DNA from: Paraburkholderia graminis C4D1M
Lineage (GTDB): Bacteria; Pseudomonadota; Gammaproteobacteria; Burkholderiales; Burkholderiaceae
Length of the DNA: 64,000 bases
Direction: 5' to 3'
Assembly (NCBI RefSeq): GCF_000172415.1
Contig: NZ_ABLD01000025.1
Coordinates: 1-64,000 of the forward strand
The notes beneath the pieces are model-generated. The model was not told the DNA's origin, did not search any database, and saw only the letters and a program-made list of their open reading frames with translations. Both the position numbers and the translations under genes were made by a program. Positions 51,810 to 60,927 of the stretch are shown piece by piece; position 1 is the stretch's first letter, and the number at the start of each line of letters is the position of its first letter.

Positions 51810-52781
51810 TCAGACTTTCCACACTTCGCCGAATACCCGCACCCAGTTCTCGCCCATGATCTTCTTGATGCGCGTTTCGCTCCAGCCGGCACGTTCCATC
51901 GCGGCGGTCAGATTCGGAAACTCGCCGATCGTACGAATGCCTTCCGGGTTCACGACCTTGCCGAAGTTCGTCAACTGGCGATAACGGCCCTTGTCGTGCG
52001 TGATCCAGTCGAAGAACTCAGTGCTGTAGCCTTGCGTGAAGTCCGTGCCGATGCCGACCTGATCTTCACCGATCAGATTCACTACGTATTCGATCGCCTC
52101 GATATAGTCTTCGACGGTCGCGTCGGCACCACGCTTCAGAAACGGTGCGAACATCGTCACGCCGACAAAACCGCCTGCATCTGCAATCTCTTTCAGTTGC
52201 ACATCGCTCTTGTTGCGCGGGTGCTCTTTCAATCCCGACGGGCAGCAATGCGAATAGCACACCGGCTTTTTAGAAGCCGCAATCGCTTCCGAAGAAGTCT
52301 TGCCGCCCACATGCGAGAGATCGACCATGATGCCGACGCGGTTCATCTCCTGAATCACTTCTCGGCCATAGCCCGAGAGGCCGCCGTCGCGTTCATAGCA
52401 ACCGGTGCCGACGAGGTTCTGCGTGTTGTAGCAAAGCTGCACCACGTTCACGCCGAGATCCTTGAATGCCTCGATATAGCCGAGGTTGTCTTCGAATGCG
52501 TGCGCGTTCTGGAAGCCAAAAATAATGCCGGTCTTGTTCTCTTTCTTCGCGCGATAGATGTCGTCGGTCGTGCGCACGAGCGTCAGGATCTCGCCGTATT
52601 CGCGGATCTGCTGCTTCATTTCGGCGATGTTGTCGACCGTCTTCTGAAAGCTCTCCCACACCGACACCGTGCAGTTCACCGCGGTCACGCCGCCCTTGCG
52701 CATATCTTCGAACACCGAGCGCTCGAACTTCGAAATGTTCAAACCGTCGATGATGATGCTGTTTTCGTGCAGATTGCTCAT
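51810..52781 (-). CDS. Membrane (renal) dipeptidase family M19 hydrolase of the betaine cluster
   Basis: 323 residues. M19 metal-binding features: IIIDGLNISKF at the start (the usual HxD is replaced), FGFQNAHAFEDNLGYIEAF, MVDLSHVGGKTSSEAI, CYSHCCPSGLKEHPRN and GIGTDFTQGY. Homologues accompany dgcA in Pseudomonas; the substrate is not a normal dipeptide by any direct evidence and may be a methylated amine derivative. The HxD opening being DGLN means one zinc site may be absent. GGAGC seven bases before ATG 52781. Confidence 0.83.
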   Translation of the reverse strand: MSNLHENSIIIDGLNISKFERSVFEDMRKGGVTAVNCTVSVWESFQKTVDNIAEMKQQIREYGEILTLVRTTDDIYRAKKENKTGIIFGFQNAHAFEDNLGYIEAFKDLGVNVVQLCYNTQNLVGTGCYERDGGLSGYGREVIQEMNRVGIMVDLSHVGGKTSSEAIAASKKPVCYSHCCPSGLKEHPRNKSDVQLKEIADAGGFVGVTMFAPFLKRGADATVEDYIEAIEYVVNLIGEDQVGIGTDFTQGYSTEFFDWITHDKGRYRQLTNFGKVVNPEGIRTIGEFPNLTAAMERAGWSETRIKKIMGENWVRVFGEVWKV

Positions 52782-52799
52782 CGTTTGCTCCAGGCGTTC

Positions 52800-54074
52800 T
52801 CAGTAGATGGGGAAGCGCTCGCACAGCGCGAAGATCTCGCGGCGCACGCGTTGTTCGGTGGCGGCATGGCCTTCGGGGTGATCGCGCAGCGAGTCGAGTA
52901 CTTCGACAATCAAACGGCCCACGTCGCGGAACTCGTTCACGCCGAAGCCGCGCGTGGTGCCGGCCGGCGTGCCGAGGCGAACTCCCGAGGTGATGGTCGG
53001 CTTTTCCGTGTCGAACGGAATGCCGTTCTTGTTGCACGTAATGCCGGCGCGCTCGAGCGCGTGCTCGACCTGATTACCCTTGAGACCCTTCGGGCGCAAG
53101 TCGACCAGCAACAGATGGTTGTCCGTGCCGCCCGTCACGAGATCGACGCCGCCTGCCTTCAGTACTTCGCCGAGCGCCTGCGCATTCGCGAGCACACTGT
53201 CGATATAAGTCTTGAAGCCAGGTTGCAGCGCCTCGCCAAACGCGACCGCCTTGCCGGCGATCACATGCATCAGCGGGCCGCCTTGCAGGCCGGGGAACAC
53301 GGCGGAGTTGATCTTCTTCGCGATGTCTTCGTCATTCGTCAGCACAAAGCCGCCGCGCGGGCCGCGCAAGGTCTTGTGCGTCGTCGACGTAACCACGTGC
53401 GCATGTTCGACCGGATTCGCATGACGTCCCGCCGCGATCACGCCTGCGATGTGCGCCATATCGACCATCAGCTTCGCGCCGACGCTGTCGGCGATCGCAC
53501 GCAGCCGCTTGAAATCCAGCGCGCGCGGATAAGCGGAGAAGCCGGCGATCAGCAGCGCGGGTTTATGCTGCTGCGCGAGTTCCTCGATCTGCTCGTAGTC
53601 GATCAGCAACGTGTCGCGATTCACGCCGTACTGCACCGCGTTGAACCACTTGCCCGAAAGCGCGGGCTTGGCGCCATGTGTGAGGTGGCCGCCTGCATCG
53701 AGCGACATGCCGAGCACTGTGTCGCCTGGCTTCACCAGCGCGAGCATCACCGCGCCGTTGGCCTGCGCGCCCGAATGCGGCTGCACGTTGGCGAACTTCG
53801 CGTTGAACAGTTGCTTGATGCGATCGAGCGCAAGCGTCTCGATCTCGTCGACATATTCGCAACCGCCGTAGTAACGCTTGCCCGGATAACCTTCCGCATA
53901 CTTGTTGGTCAGCACCGAGCCTTGCGCTTCGAGCACCGCGCGCGACACGATGTTTTCCGACGCGATCAGCTCGACTTGCGACTGCTGGCGCTCGAGCTCT
54001 TTCAAAATTGCGCCGCGCACCGCCGCATCGCGCGTGCTCAGCGGTTCTTCGAAGAAAGGATTCGGGTTCGACAT
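52800..54074 (-). CDS. glyA: Serine hydroxymethyltransferase
   Basis: 424 residues. PLP lysine in VTSTTHKTLRGPRGG, substrate loop YAEGYPGKRYYGGCEYVDEI, and HSGAQANGAVMLAL. Converts glycine plus 5,10-methylene-THF to serine. In this setting it uses glycine and one-carbon units from betaine/sarcosine demethylation, and is probably a second, catabolic copy beside the housekeeping glyA elsewhere. First gene of the minus-strand block, divergent from gbdR. Confidence 0.93.
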   Translation of the reverse strand: MSNPNPFFEEPLSTRDAAVRGAILKELERQQSQVELIASENIVSRAVLEAQGSVLTNKYAEGYPGKRYYGGCEYVDEIETLALDRIKQLFNAKFANVQPHSGAQANGAVMLALVKPGDTVLGMSLDAGGHLTHGAKPALSGKWFNAVQYGVNRDTLLIDYEQIEELAQQHKPALLIAGFSAYPRALDFKRLRAIADSVGAKLMVDMAHIAGVIAAGRHANPVEHAHVVTSTTHKTLRGPRGGFVLTNDEDIAKKINSAVFPGLQGGPLMHVIAGKAVAFGEALQPGFKTYIDSVLANAQALGEVLKAGGVDLVTGGTDNHLLLVDLRPKGLKGNQVEHALERAGITCNKNGIPFDTEKPTITSGVRLGTPAGTTRGFGVNEFRDVGRLIVEVLDSLRDHPEGHAATEQRVRREIFALCERFPIY

Positions 54075-54542
54075 GGAAGGTCCGTGGGGTCATTGACGTT
54101 AGGCGCCGGAAGCGTTGGTGGGCCTTCGTTTCTGCCCTGCCGCCGCCGGATTGCGTACGTCTATTCTTGACGCTTGCATCGCGCGTCAATTTATGAATTC
54201 AGACGCGTTCTTTGCCTTTTCCGCCATAGGCGACCTTTTTCGACAAGTCGCCTCTGCGGTTCCCTTGGTTCATACCGCCGGCGGATCATCGCGCCGATGC
54301 CGAACGGTCGTTCGCTGGCGACGCGATGCTGCACTGTGGCTGAACGCAGTGCGCGTTTGCGGTGCGGTTCGCGATGGCCGCCGCGCGCTTCTGGTGCCGT
54401 TTCTTATCTGTTTGATGGGCAAGCATAGGCAACCGAGGGTTTAGCCTGATGGCATGGTAGTTGCGCTAGTCCTCAAAATTACATAAGTCGCAGTTCCCCA
54501 CAGCGACGCGGCACTATAGATTCGAAGGAATCATTCCTCATC
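54075..54542. other. Divergent promoter region glyA / gbdR
   Basis: 468 bases without a gene. It should contain promoters and GbdR sites for the betaine block. A small palindrome GGAAT-C-ATTCC lies directly before gbdR (around 54527-54537). No riboswitch fold is recognised. Confidence 0.4.
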
Positions 54543-55538
54543 ATGTCCACCGATCGCACGGCGTCACTGTCGCATTTCGCCTTCATGCCCGTCCCGAACT
54601 TCACGATGATCGCATTCACCAACGCGATCGAAGTGCTGCGCATGGCGAATTACCTGACAGGGCAAACGCTTTACCGCTGGTCGATCGTGAGTCCCGAAGG
54701 CGGGCCGGTGACCGCAAGCAATGGGCTGTCGGTCGATACGGGTCCGGTCGAATGCGTCGGCCAACCGGATATCGTGTTCGTGATCGGCGGCATCGACGTG
54801 CAGCGCGCGACCACGCCTGCGCATCTGTCGGCATTGCGCCGCTTCGCGCGCATGGGTTGCGTGCTCGGGAGCCTGTGCACCGGAACGTATGCGCTCGCGC
54901 GCGCCGGACTATTAGCGGGCTATGCGTGCGCGATTCATTGGGAGAACATGTCGGCGCTCAAGGAAGAGTTTCCCGACACGCGCTTTCTGAAAGAACTCTT
55001 CGTGATAGATCGCGATCGCGTGACCTGCACGGGCGGCGTCGCGCCGCTCGATATGATGCTCAACCTGATCGCACCGCGTGTGGGCACTGCACGCGTCACG
55101 CAGATCGCCGAGCAGTTCATCGTCGAGCATGTGCGCGATACCAGCGCGCAACAGAAGATGCCGCTCGTCGCGCGGCTCGGCTCGGCCAACAAGTCGCTCT
55201 TCGAAGTGATCTCGCTGATGGAGAACAACATCGAAGAGCCGCTATCGCGCGAGGAACTCGCGCGGCTTGCCGGCATGTCGCAACGGCAATTGCAACGCCT
55301 CTTCCGCGAGCATCTCGGGATGACCCCGACGCATTACTATCTGACGCTGCGTTTGCGGCGCGCGCGCGAACTGCTGCTGCAAACCGACATGTCGATCATG
55401 AACATTACGATGGCGTGCGGCTTCCAGTCGGCCTGCCACTTTTCGAAGAGCTATCGCGATGCATTCGGCACCGCGCCTACGCGCGAGCGTCGCAAGCAGG
55501 CGCCGTCGCTTTCTTCGCCGCCGGTGATGGCGGCCTGA
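54543..55538 (+). CDS. gbdR: AraC-family regulator of glycine betaine catabolism
   Basis: 331 residues. N-terminal DJ-1/PfpI-like (GATase-1) sensor domain (HFAFMPVPNFTMIAFTNAIE, VFVIGGIDVQRATTPAHLSA, CVLGSLCTGTYALARAGLL) and a C-terminal AraC double helix-turn-helix (LSREELARLAGMSQRQLQRLFREHLG, MNITMACGFQSACHFSKSYRDAFG). GbdR responds to glycine betaine and dimethylglycine and activates gbc, dgc, glyA and often choX. Divergent from glyA, matching this role. Confidence 0.9.
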   Translation: MSTDRTASLSHFAFMPVPNFTMIAFTNAIEVLRMANYLTGQTLYRWSIVSPEGGPVTASNGLSVDTGPVECVGQPDIVFVIGGIDVQRATTPAHLSALRRFARMGCVLGSLCTGTYALARAGLLAGYACAIHWENMSALKEEFPDTRFLKELFVIDRDRVTCTGGVAPLDMMLNLIAPRVGTARVTQIAEQFIVEHVRDTSAQQKMPLVARLGSANKSLFEVISLMENNIEEPLSREELARLAGMSQRQLQRLFREHLGMTPTHYYLTLRLRRARELLLQTDMSIMNITMACGFQSACHFSKSYRDAFGTAPTRERRKQAPSLSSPPVMAA

Positions 55539-55592
55539 GAAGCGTCTCAGCACTCCCCAAGGTTTATACCGCCTTTGATCGCTTCACGCGGA

Positions 55593-56864
55593 TTAATGCC
55601 TTAGTCCGCGTGCCGAATCCGCGCTTACGTCAGCCGGTTGCCCGCCCCATGTCGCCCGCAAATAGTTCGCGAGTTGCGCCAGTTCGTCGTCGCTCAGCTT
55701 GCTCGCAGAGCCGGGCATGGCCTGCATGCGTTCGAGTCCGGGGAAGCTTTGTTCGGCGATGCCATCAAGCATCGACACGATCAGATTGTGCGGATTGCTT
55801 TGACGGACGGTGGAGTTTCCACGCATCGGTACGGCTACGTGAGGCACGCCTTCTCCATCCGCGCCATGACAGCCTGCGCATAGAGACAGATAGAGGCGAC
55901 GGCCCGGCGCGAATTGAGTAGCTTGGCCCGACTGCGCCGCTTCGGCTTGCACCCGCACCGGCTCACTCGGACGATCACCGAGCAGGTACGTCGAAACCGC
56001 GCGCAAATCGTCCGGCGTCATGTACTGACTGCTCAGATGCACGACGGAATGCATCTCGCCAAACGCCGAGCCTTGCGACGCGATGCCCGTTGCGAGATAC
56101 GTCGTGAGATCAGCCGCGGACCATCCGCGCTCGGCGAGTCCTTGCGGTGTGAGGCTCGGCGCGATGACCCGGCCAAGCGTGCCGCCTGCAAAGGGCGCGG
56201 TGAGGTCGAGTTGCCCGAAGCGGCCCCGCGGCGTATGGCATTCAGTACAGTGTCCGAGCGCGTTCACGACATAACGTCCGCGAGTCCAGTCCGCCGAATG
56301 ACCCTGCGATGCATCGGGCAACGTGTCTTCGAGAAACAGCATTTTCCAGAAGCGCACGGCGAAACGCACATTGAACGGGAACGACAGATCGGCCTCGCGG
56401 CTCGCGACGGCCGCCGGCTTTTGCGACATCAGGTATGCGTAGATCGCGTCGCTATCCTCGCGAGACATCTGGCGATACGACGTATACGGCATCGCCGGAT
56501 ACAGTTGGCCATTGGGCGACTTGCCGTCGTGAAGCGCAGTGTAGAACTCGTCGGCGCTCCATTGTCCGATGCCGTGCTGCTTGTCCGGCGTGATGTTCGA
56601 TCCATAGAACGTACCGAACGGCGAGGCCAGCTTCACGCCTCCTGCGAATGGCGCGCTATCGGGCGACGTGTGGCATGCCGCGCAATCCGCTGCTTTGGCT
56701 AGATAACGGCCGCGGGCGATCAAGGCGGCGTCGTGCGTATCTTGTGTAGTCGCGGTGCGCTGGGCGGCAGCATCAGGTGCATTGCCGCAGGCTGTCAACA
56801 TCGCCGCGGCGAGTGTCACCAACGCCGCGCGAAACAACGAAAAAGTACTCGTGTGGGAAATCAT
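55593..56864 (-). CDS. Triple-haem cytochrome c subunit of a membrane-bound dehydrogenase
   Basis: 423 residues. Lipoprotein-like signal LVTLAAAMLTACGNAP, and three c-type haem sites CAACH, CTECH and CAGCH, as in gluconate/alcohol/aldehyde dehydrogenase cytochromes. ATG 56864 is almost contiguous with the 2Fe-2S gene stop. It passes electrons from the molybdenum enzyme to the respiratory chain. Last gene of the operon. Confidence 0.88.
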   Translation of the reverse strand: MISHTSTFSLFRAALVTLAAAMLTACGNAPDAAAQRTATTQDTHDAALIARGRYLAKAADCAACHTSPDSAPFAGGVKLASPFGTFYGSNITPDKQHGIGQWSADEFYTALHDGKSPNGQLYPAMPYTSYRQMSREDSDAIYAYLMSQKPAAVASREADLSFPFNVRFAVRFWKMLFLEDTLPDASQGHSADWTRGRYVVNALGHCTECHTPRGRFGQLDLTAPFAGGTLGRVIAPSLTPQGLAERGWSAADLTTYLATGIASQGSAFGEMHSVVHLSSQYMTPDDLRAVSTYLLGDRPSEPVRVQAEAAQSGQATQFAPGRRLYLSLCAGCHGADGEGVPHVAVPMRGNSTVRQSNPHNLIVSMLDGIAEQSFPGLERMQAMPGSASKLSDDELAQLANYLRATWGGQPADVSADSARGLRH

Positions 56865-56866
56865 CT

Positions 56867-57484
56867 TTAGACGTTCCTCACCAGTCCGGCTGTGTTCAGC
56901 ACGAGGTCCTTCACCGCTTCGTAATAGCGTACGTAGCCCGTGCAGCGACAAATATGCGCGTTGAGCGCCTCGGTGATCGTCTCCTCGACCTTGCTGCGTT
57001 CAATGGGCTGACGCTTGAGGCGCTCGATCAGCACCGTCGTCGCGTTGACGAATCCCGGCGTGCAATATCCGCACTGAAAGCTGAAGTGTTCGAGAAACTT
57101 CTGCTGGACCGGCGACAGCGCGACGGGCTTGCCGCTCTCGTCACACGTCGCGTGAGCTTCGACCGTACGGATTTTTTTGCCGTCGAAAAAACTCGCGCCG
57201 GTAATGCACGATCGCACTTCTTCACTGCTGCCATCGGCGTTATCGAGAATGACGACGCATGCGTGGCACACGCCTTGGCCGCATCCCAGGCGTGAGCCTG
57301 TCAGCCCGAGGTACTCATGCAGAAAGTCGATCAGCATGAGCTGCTCCGGTACGCGGATCGGCCCGACGGATCGGCCATTGACCGTCATCGACACCGGTTG
57401 CATGGCGTAACGCGTCAGCGGCTTTTCGGCAACGCTTGCGATTGCGGAGGCTACTTCTGTGGAATCGGATTTGGGCAGTGTCAT
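56867..57484 (-). CDS. 2Fe-2S subunit of xanthine-dehydrogenase-family oxidoreductase
   Basis: 205 residues with the paired iron-sulfur motifs: GCGQGVCHACVVIL (plant-type cluster) and QCGYCTPGFVNATTVLIERL ... HICRCTGYVRYYEA (second cluster). An N-terminal extension of about 30 residues precedes the ferredoxin fold. Overlaps the large-subunit stop by four bases. Forms a complex with the molybdopterin subunit and cytochrome. Confidence 0.9.
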   Translation of the reverse strand: MTLPKSDSTEVASAIASVAEKPLTRYAMQPVSMTVNGRSVGPIRVPEQLMLIDFLHEYLGLTGSRLGCGQGVCHACVVILDNADGSSEEVRSCITGASFFDGKKIRTVEAHATCDESGKPVALSPVQQKFLEHFSFQCGYCTPGFVNATTVLIERLKRQPIERSKVEETITEALNAHICRCTGYVRYYEAVKDLVLNTAGLVRNV

Positions 57485-59562
57485 GCGAGCACCTCCTGAA
57501 TTTTTTGTGGCGTAACGGGAAGGTCGCGGAAACGATGTCCAACCGCATGCGCGATGCCGTTCACGATGGCGCCGACGACCGGAATCATCACCACTTCGGC
57601 AATGCCTTTTGGCGGGTCGGTTTCTGTTAGCGGAGGCAGTACTTCACTCGTCTGGCTCCATACGGCAACGTCCGTCGAACGTGGCAAACGATAGCGGTTG
57701 AAATTCCATGTGCCGTTGCCGGGGCCGTCTTCGTAGAGCGGCAAATACTCATGCAGCGCATGACCGATGCCCATCGCAAGACCGCCTTGCAACTGGCCCG
57801 AAACCAGTTGAGGCGACAACTGGTTGCCACATTCGAGAATGGAGTGATGCGTCAATACTTCGACCTCGCCGCTCGACTCGTTCACTGCAAGTTCGACGAG
57901 CGTGCCGACCGCGCTGTAGTACGTGACCATTGCGTTATTGCGCTGCACGGGCGGAATGAACACGCGCTTTCGATCGAGCACACGATAGCTGTTGGACGTC
58001 GTCGCGGACTTCTGGCCGTTCGGCATTGCGCCGTTGCCGTAGCGAAGCGACAGTCCGTCGATTGGCAGGCGCTCTATCTTGCCGCCGACTTCGAACTCGG
58101 CCTCGGCCCATTGCCAGCGATTGAATACATGCACGGTGGCGCCCGTCACGAGTCCGAGTTCGTGCGCCTTTTTCGCAATCTGCTCGAACGGCAATGCTTC
58201 GAGTCCATCCGCCGACAGCTTGCCGTTCACCCAGCGCGCGTCTTCTATGCGCACGACAAGCGATGCGGCCTGACCGCCGCCCGCGCCGCTCGACCATATC
58301 GACATCGCCGCCGGCCATAAGCCGTGCACAAAAAGAACGCGCGCTGCTTCGCGAGTACTGTGCGTGAAGTAATAGGCCGAGTTAGTCGCACTCGACGGCG
58401 ACATAAAGCCGGGCGACCAACGCGGATTCCTCGAAAGGCGATCCTGATCGGCCTGCGACATCAGGTAAGGATCACCGCTCGTGATTACCGGAAGATCGGG
58501 CCAGTCGGCCAACGCGAAATGCACGGTCGACGCCGGCACGCCGAGCCATTTCGCCACGGCAATGGCTTGCGATGTCGACATACCCGTGCCGATTTCCGAG
58601 CCCGAATGATGCAGCGTGATCTTGCCGTCTTCACTCATCTCGACTTTGGCGAACGAACATTCGGCGCCTGTGCCGAAGTCTTTTTGCACGCACGCGAAGC
58701 CCACGCCATAGCGTTTGCCGGGATGCTCCGCTTCGTACTTCGCTTTCTTCTGCGTGCGGTTCTTCCATAATGGATGCGACTTTGCCTTTTGCAGAACTTC
58801 ATCGACGCGAACAGCGCCAGCCGGTATTGCGCCCTGCGTATTCTTCATTCCCGACCGCAACGCGTTCGTGAGGCGGAAATCGATTGGGTCGAGCTTCAGT
58901 TGTTCGGCGATTTCGTCGATCATCGTCTCGGTTGCGGCCATGCTTTGCAGCGTGCCGTAGCCGCGCGCAGAGCCGGCATCGACTGCGCGCGACGCAATGG
59001 CGGTTGCAGTGGGATCGCTCTTCGGAAAGTAGTAGATCGATTGCGCGGCGGTCGCACCGACCATCGCCACAGACGGCGAAAAGTTCATGCGCCCGCCGCC
59101 ATTAGCTTCGAGATCGCCTTTGAACGACTGAAGCAGTCCCGTCTTTCTGTCGACAGCAATGCGGTACTTCATGTTGAACGCATGGCGTTTGAGCGCGCTT
59201 TGGAACTGCTCGTAGCGATCGTTAGCGAGGCGCACCGGTCGGCCATCGCCATACATCGCAGCGACAAGACCATAGAACGGCATGTTGTAGTGATCTTTCG
59301 ATCCATAACCGACCGTGTAGCACGGGTGAAGGAATACACTCTTCACCGCGAAGCGGCACTTCGCGACCATCTCCGCCACGCTTTGCGCCACTTCCGCAGG
59401 GCCTTGCGTCGGCACGATCATGTGAAGCGCGTGCGAGTCGGCGTCATACCAGCAGTTCGCGTTATCCGGCTCGAGCGCGGCGGTATCGATCGACTGCGTG
59501 GTGTAGTCGCGCTCCATCACCAGCCAGTCCGCAGGCGGATGTGCGAGCGCGTAATTGCGCAT
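57481..59562 (-). pseudogene. Molybdopterin-binding large subunit of xanthine-dehydrogenase family, N-terminus lost
   Basis: 693 codons from MRNYALAHPPADWLVMERDY, which in full-length homologues of about 900-950 residues is an internal sentence; roughly 250 N-terminal residues are absent. Homology can be followed a few codons upstream, to about 59586, and then ends abruptly against the glycosyltransferase gene. The remaining part keeps the cofactor loops (GSEIGTGMSTSQAIAVAKWL, AGSARGYGTLQ, GVGFACVQKDFGTG, KGIAEVVMIPV with the Glu-type catalytic site near the end). Without the first third the enzyme should be inactive, though 2Fe-2S and cytochrome genes downstream look intact. Confidence 0.8.
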
Positions 59563-59590
59563 TTCAAACCGGGTACTTCTAGCTCATCGC

Positions 59591-60527
59591 ATGTCCGCAC
59601 CGACTGAACCTCGTATTGCCGTACTTGTTCCCTGCCTCAATGAAGCGTCAACCATCGCGAACGTTGTCCGTGATTTCAAAACCGCGCTGCTGCGAGGTCT
59701 TCATCTTTGACAACAACTCGACCGACGCGACCATAGAAGTAGCGCGGAATGCTGGCGCGCATGTCCGCACCGTGGCACTTCGTGGCAAGGGCAATGTCAT
59801 CCGGCGCATGTTCGCTGACATCGAAGCCGACATCTACGTTCTTGTGGACGGCGATGACACCTACGATGCGAACGCGGCGCCACAGATGGTTGCGACGCTC
59901 TTCGACGAAGGACTGGATATGGTTGTCGGCACCCGTATCTCGGAAGAGCAAGCGGCCTATCGATTTGGGCACAGATTTGGAAACGTCGTTCTGACCCGGT
60001 GCGTGGCTGGCATCTTCGGCCGCACTTTCTCCGACATGCTGTCCGGATTCCGCGTCTTCTCGCGTCGTTATGTGAAGTCGTTCCCGGCGCACGCGTCCGG
60101 CTTCGAGACAGAAACCGAACTAACCGTGCACGCGCTAGAGCTACGTATGCCGGTAGCCGAGACTCCTACCGTGTATAAGGCTCGTCCCGAAGGTTCAGCC
60201 AGCAAGCTCAATACATATCGCGACGGACTTCGAATCCTCATCACTATCGCCAGGCTCTTTAAAACTGAAAGACCCCTCGCCTTTTTCTCAATTGGCTTTG
60301 GCATCTGCGCGCTTGTCTCGATCCTGCTCGCAATTCCGCTATTCGAGACATACATCGGCACGGGGCTTGTACCACGTTTGCCAACCGCTCTGCTCTGCGT
60401 CGCCCTCATGCTGTTCGGCGCGATTCTGTTGATATGTGGGATCGTACTCGACACCGTCACGCACGGACGCACTGAATCGAAGCGCCTTGCCTATCTGGCG
60501 ATCCCCGGTCCACGCCGCGCATGGTGA
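59591..60527 (+). pseudogene. Family 2 glycosyltransferase (dolichyl-phosphate-sugar synthase-like, GtrB type), frameshifted near the start
   Basis: From ATG 59591 the protein starts MSAPTEPRIAVLVPCLNEAS, the GT2 opening, but around 59690 the frame is lost and DFKTALLRGLHL ends at a stop. The downstream match CEVFIFDNNSTDATIEVARN, YVLVDGDDTYDANAAPQMV (the DxD motif) through two C-terminal membrane segments continues in another frame to 60527. So a short indel separates the two. An alternative start at 59616 lacks the nucleotide-sugar strand. If read as one gene it is a GtrB-like enzyme that loads sugar onto undecaprenyl phosphate. Confidence 0.72.
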
Positions 60528-60907
60528 ACTCGCAGTTCATTCGATTCGCCGTTGCAGGCGTCGTCGGTTTTGCAGCGGACGCAGGCGTGCTGTACCTTGC
60601 ACTTGCTTGCGGACTGGGACCATTCTTCGGCCGCGTCATATCCTTTCTCGCCGCCGTTTGGGTGACGTGGCAAATAAACCGGCGATACACATTCCGGGAG
60701 CGTGCTGAACGCTCTGCCTGGGTTGAATGGTGGCGCTATTTGCTGTCGATGCTGACCGGGGCCAGCGTCAACTACGCGGCATACACGCTCGTCATATTGT
60801 CGGACTCTCGCAGTTCGTGGCTGCCGCTTGTCGGCGTCGCATGCGGCTCTGTCGCCGGAATGTTCGTGAATTTCTTTGCGGCCAAGCTTTGGGCCTTTCC
60901 TAAGTAG
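60521..60907 (+). CDS. GtrA-family membrane protein (lipid-linked sugar flippase type)
   Basis: 128 residues, four hydrophobic segments: FAVAGVVGFAADAGVLYLAL, GPFFGRVISFLAAVWVTWQI with following NRRYTF, ASVNYAAYTLVIL and ACGSVAGMFVNFFAAKLW. The NRRYTF and NFxxxKxxxF features are typical of GtrA. Overlaps the glycosyltransferase gene end by seven bases. In phage gtr clusters GtrA moves undecaprenyl-phosphate-sugar across the inner membrane. Confidence 0.85.
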   Translation: MVNSQFIRFAVAGVVGFAADAGVLYLALACGLGPFFGRVISFLAAVWVTWQINRRYTFRERAERSAWVEWWRYLLSMLTGASVNYAAYTLVILSDSRSSWLPLVGVACGSVAGMFVNFFAAKLWAFPK

Positions 60908-60927
60908 GCCGACTCAACGCCCACCAA

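Noticed and set aside
51996..54170. 724-codon open frame on the plus strand
   Set aside because: Shadow of the dipeptidase and glyA genes; long antisense frames are common in high-GC coding DNA.
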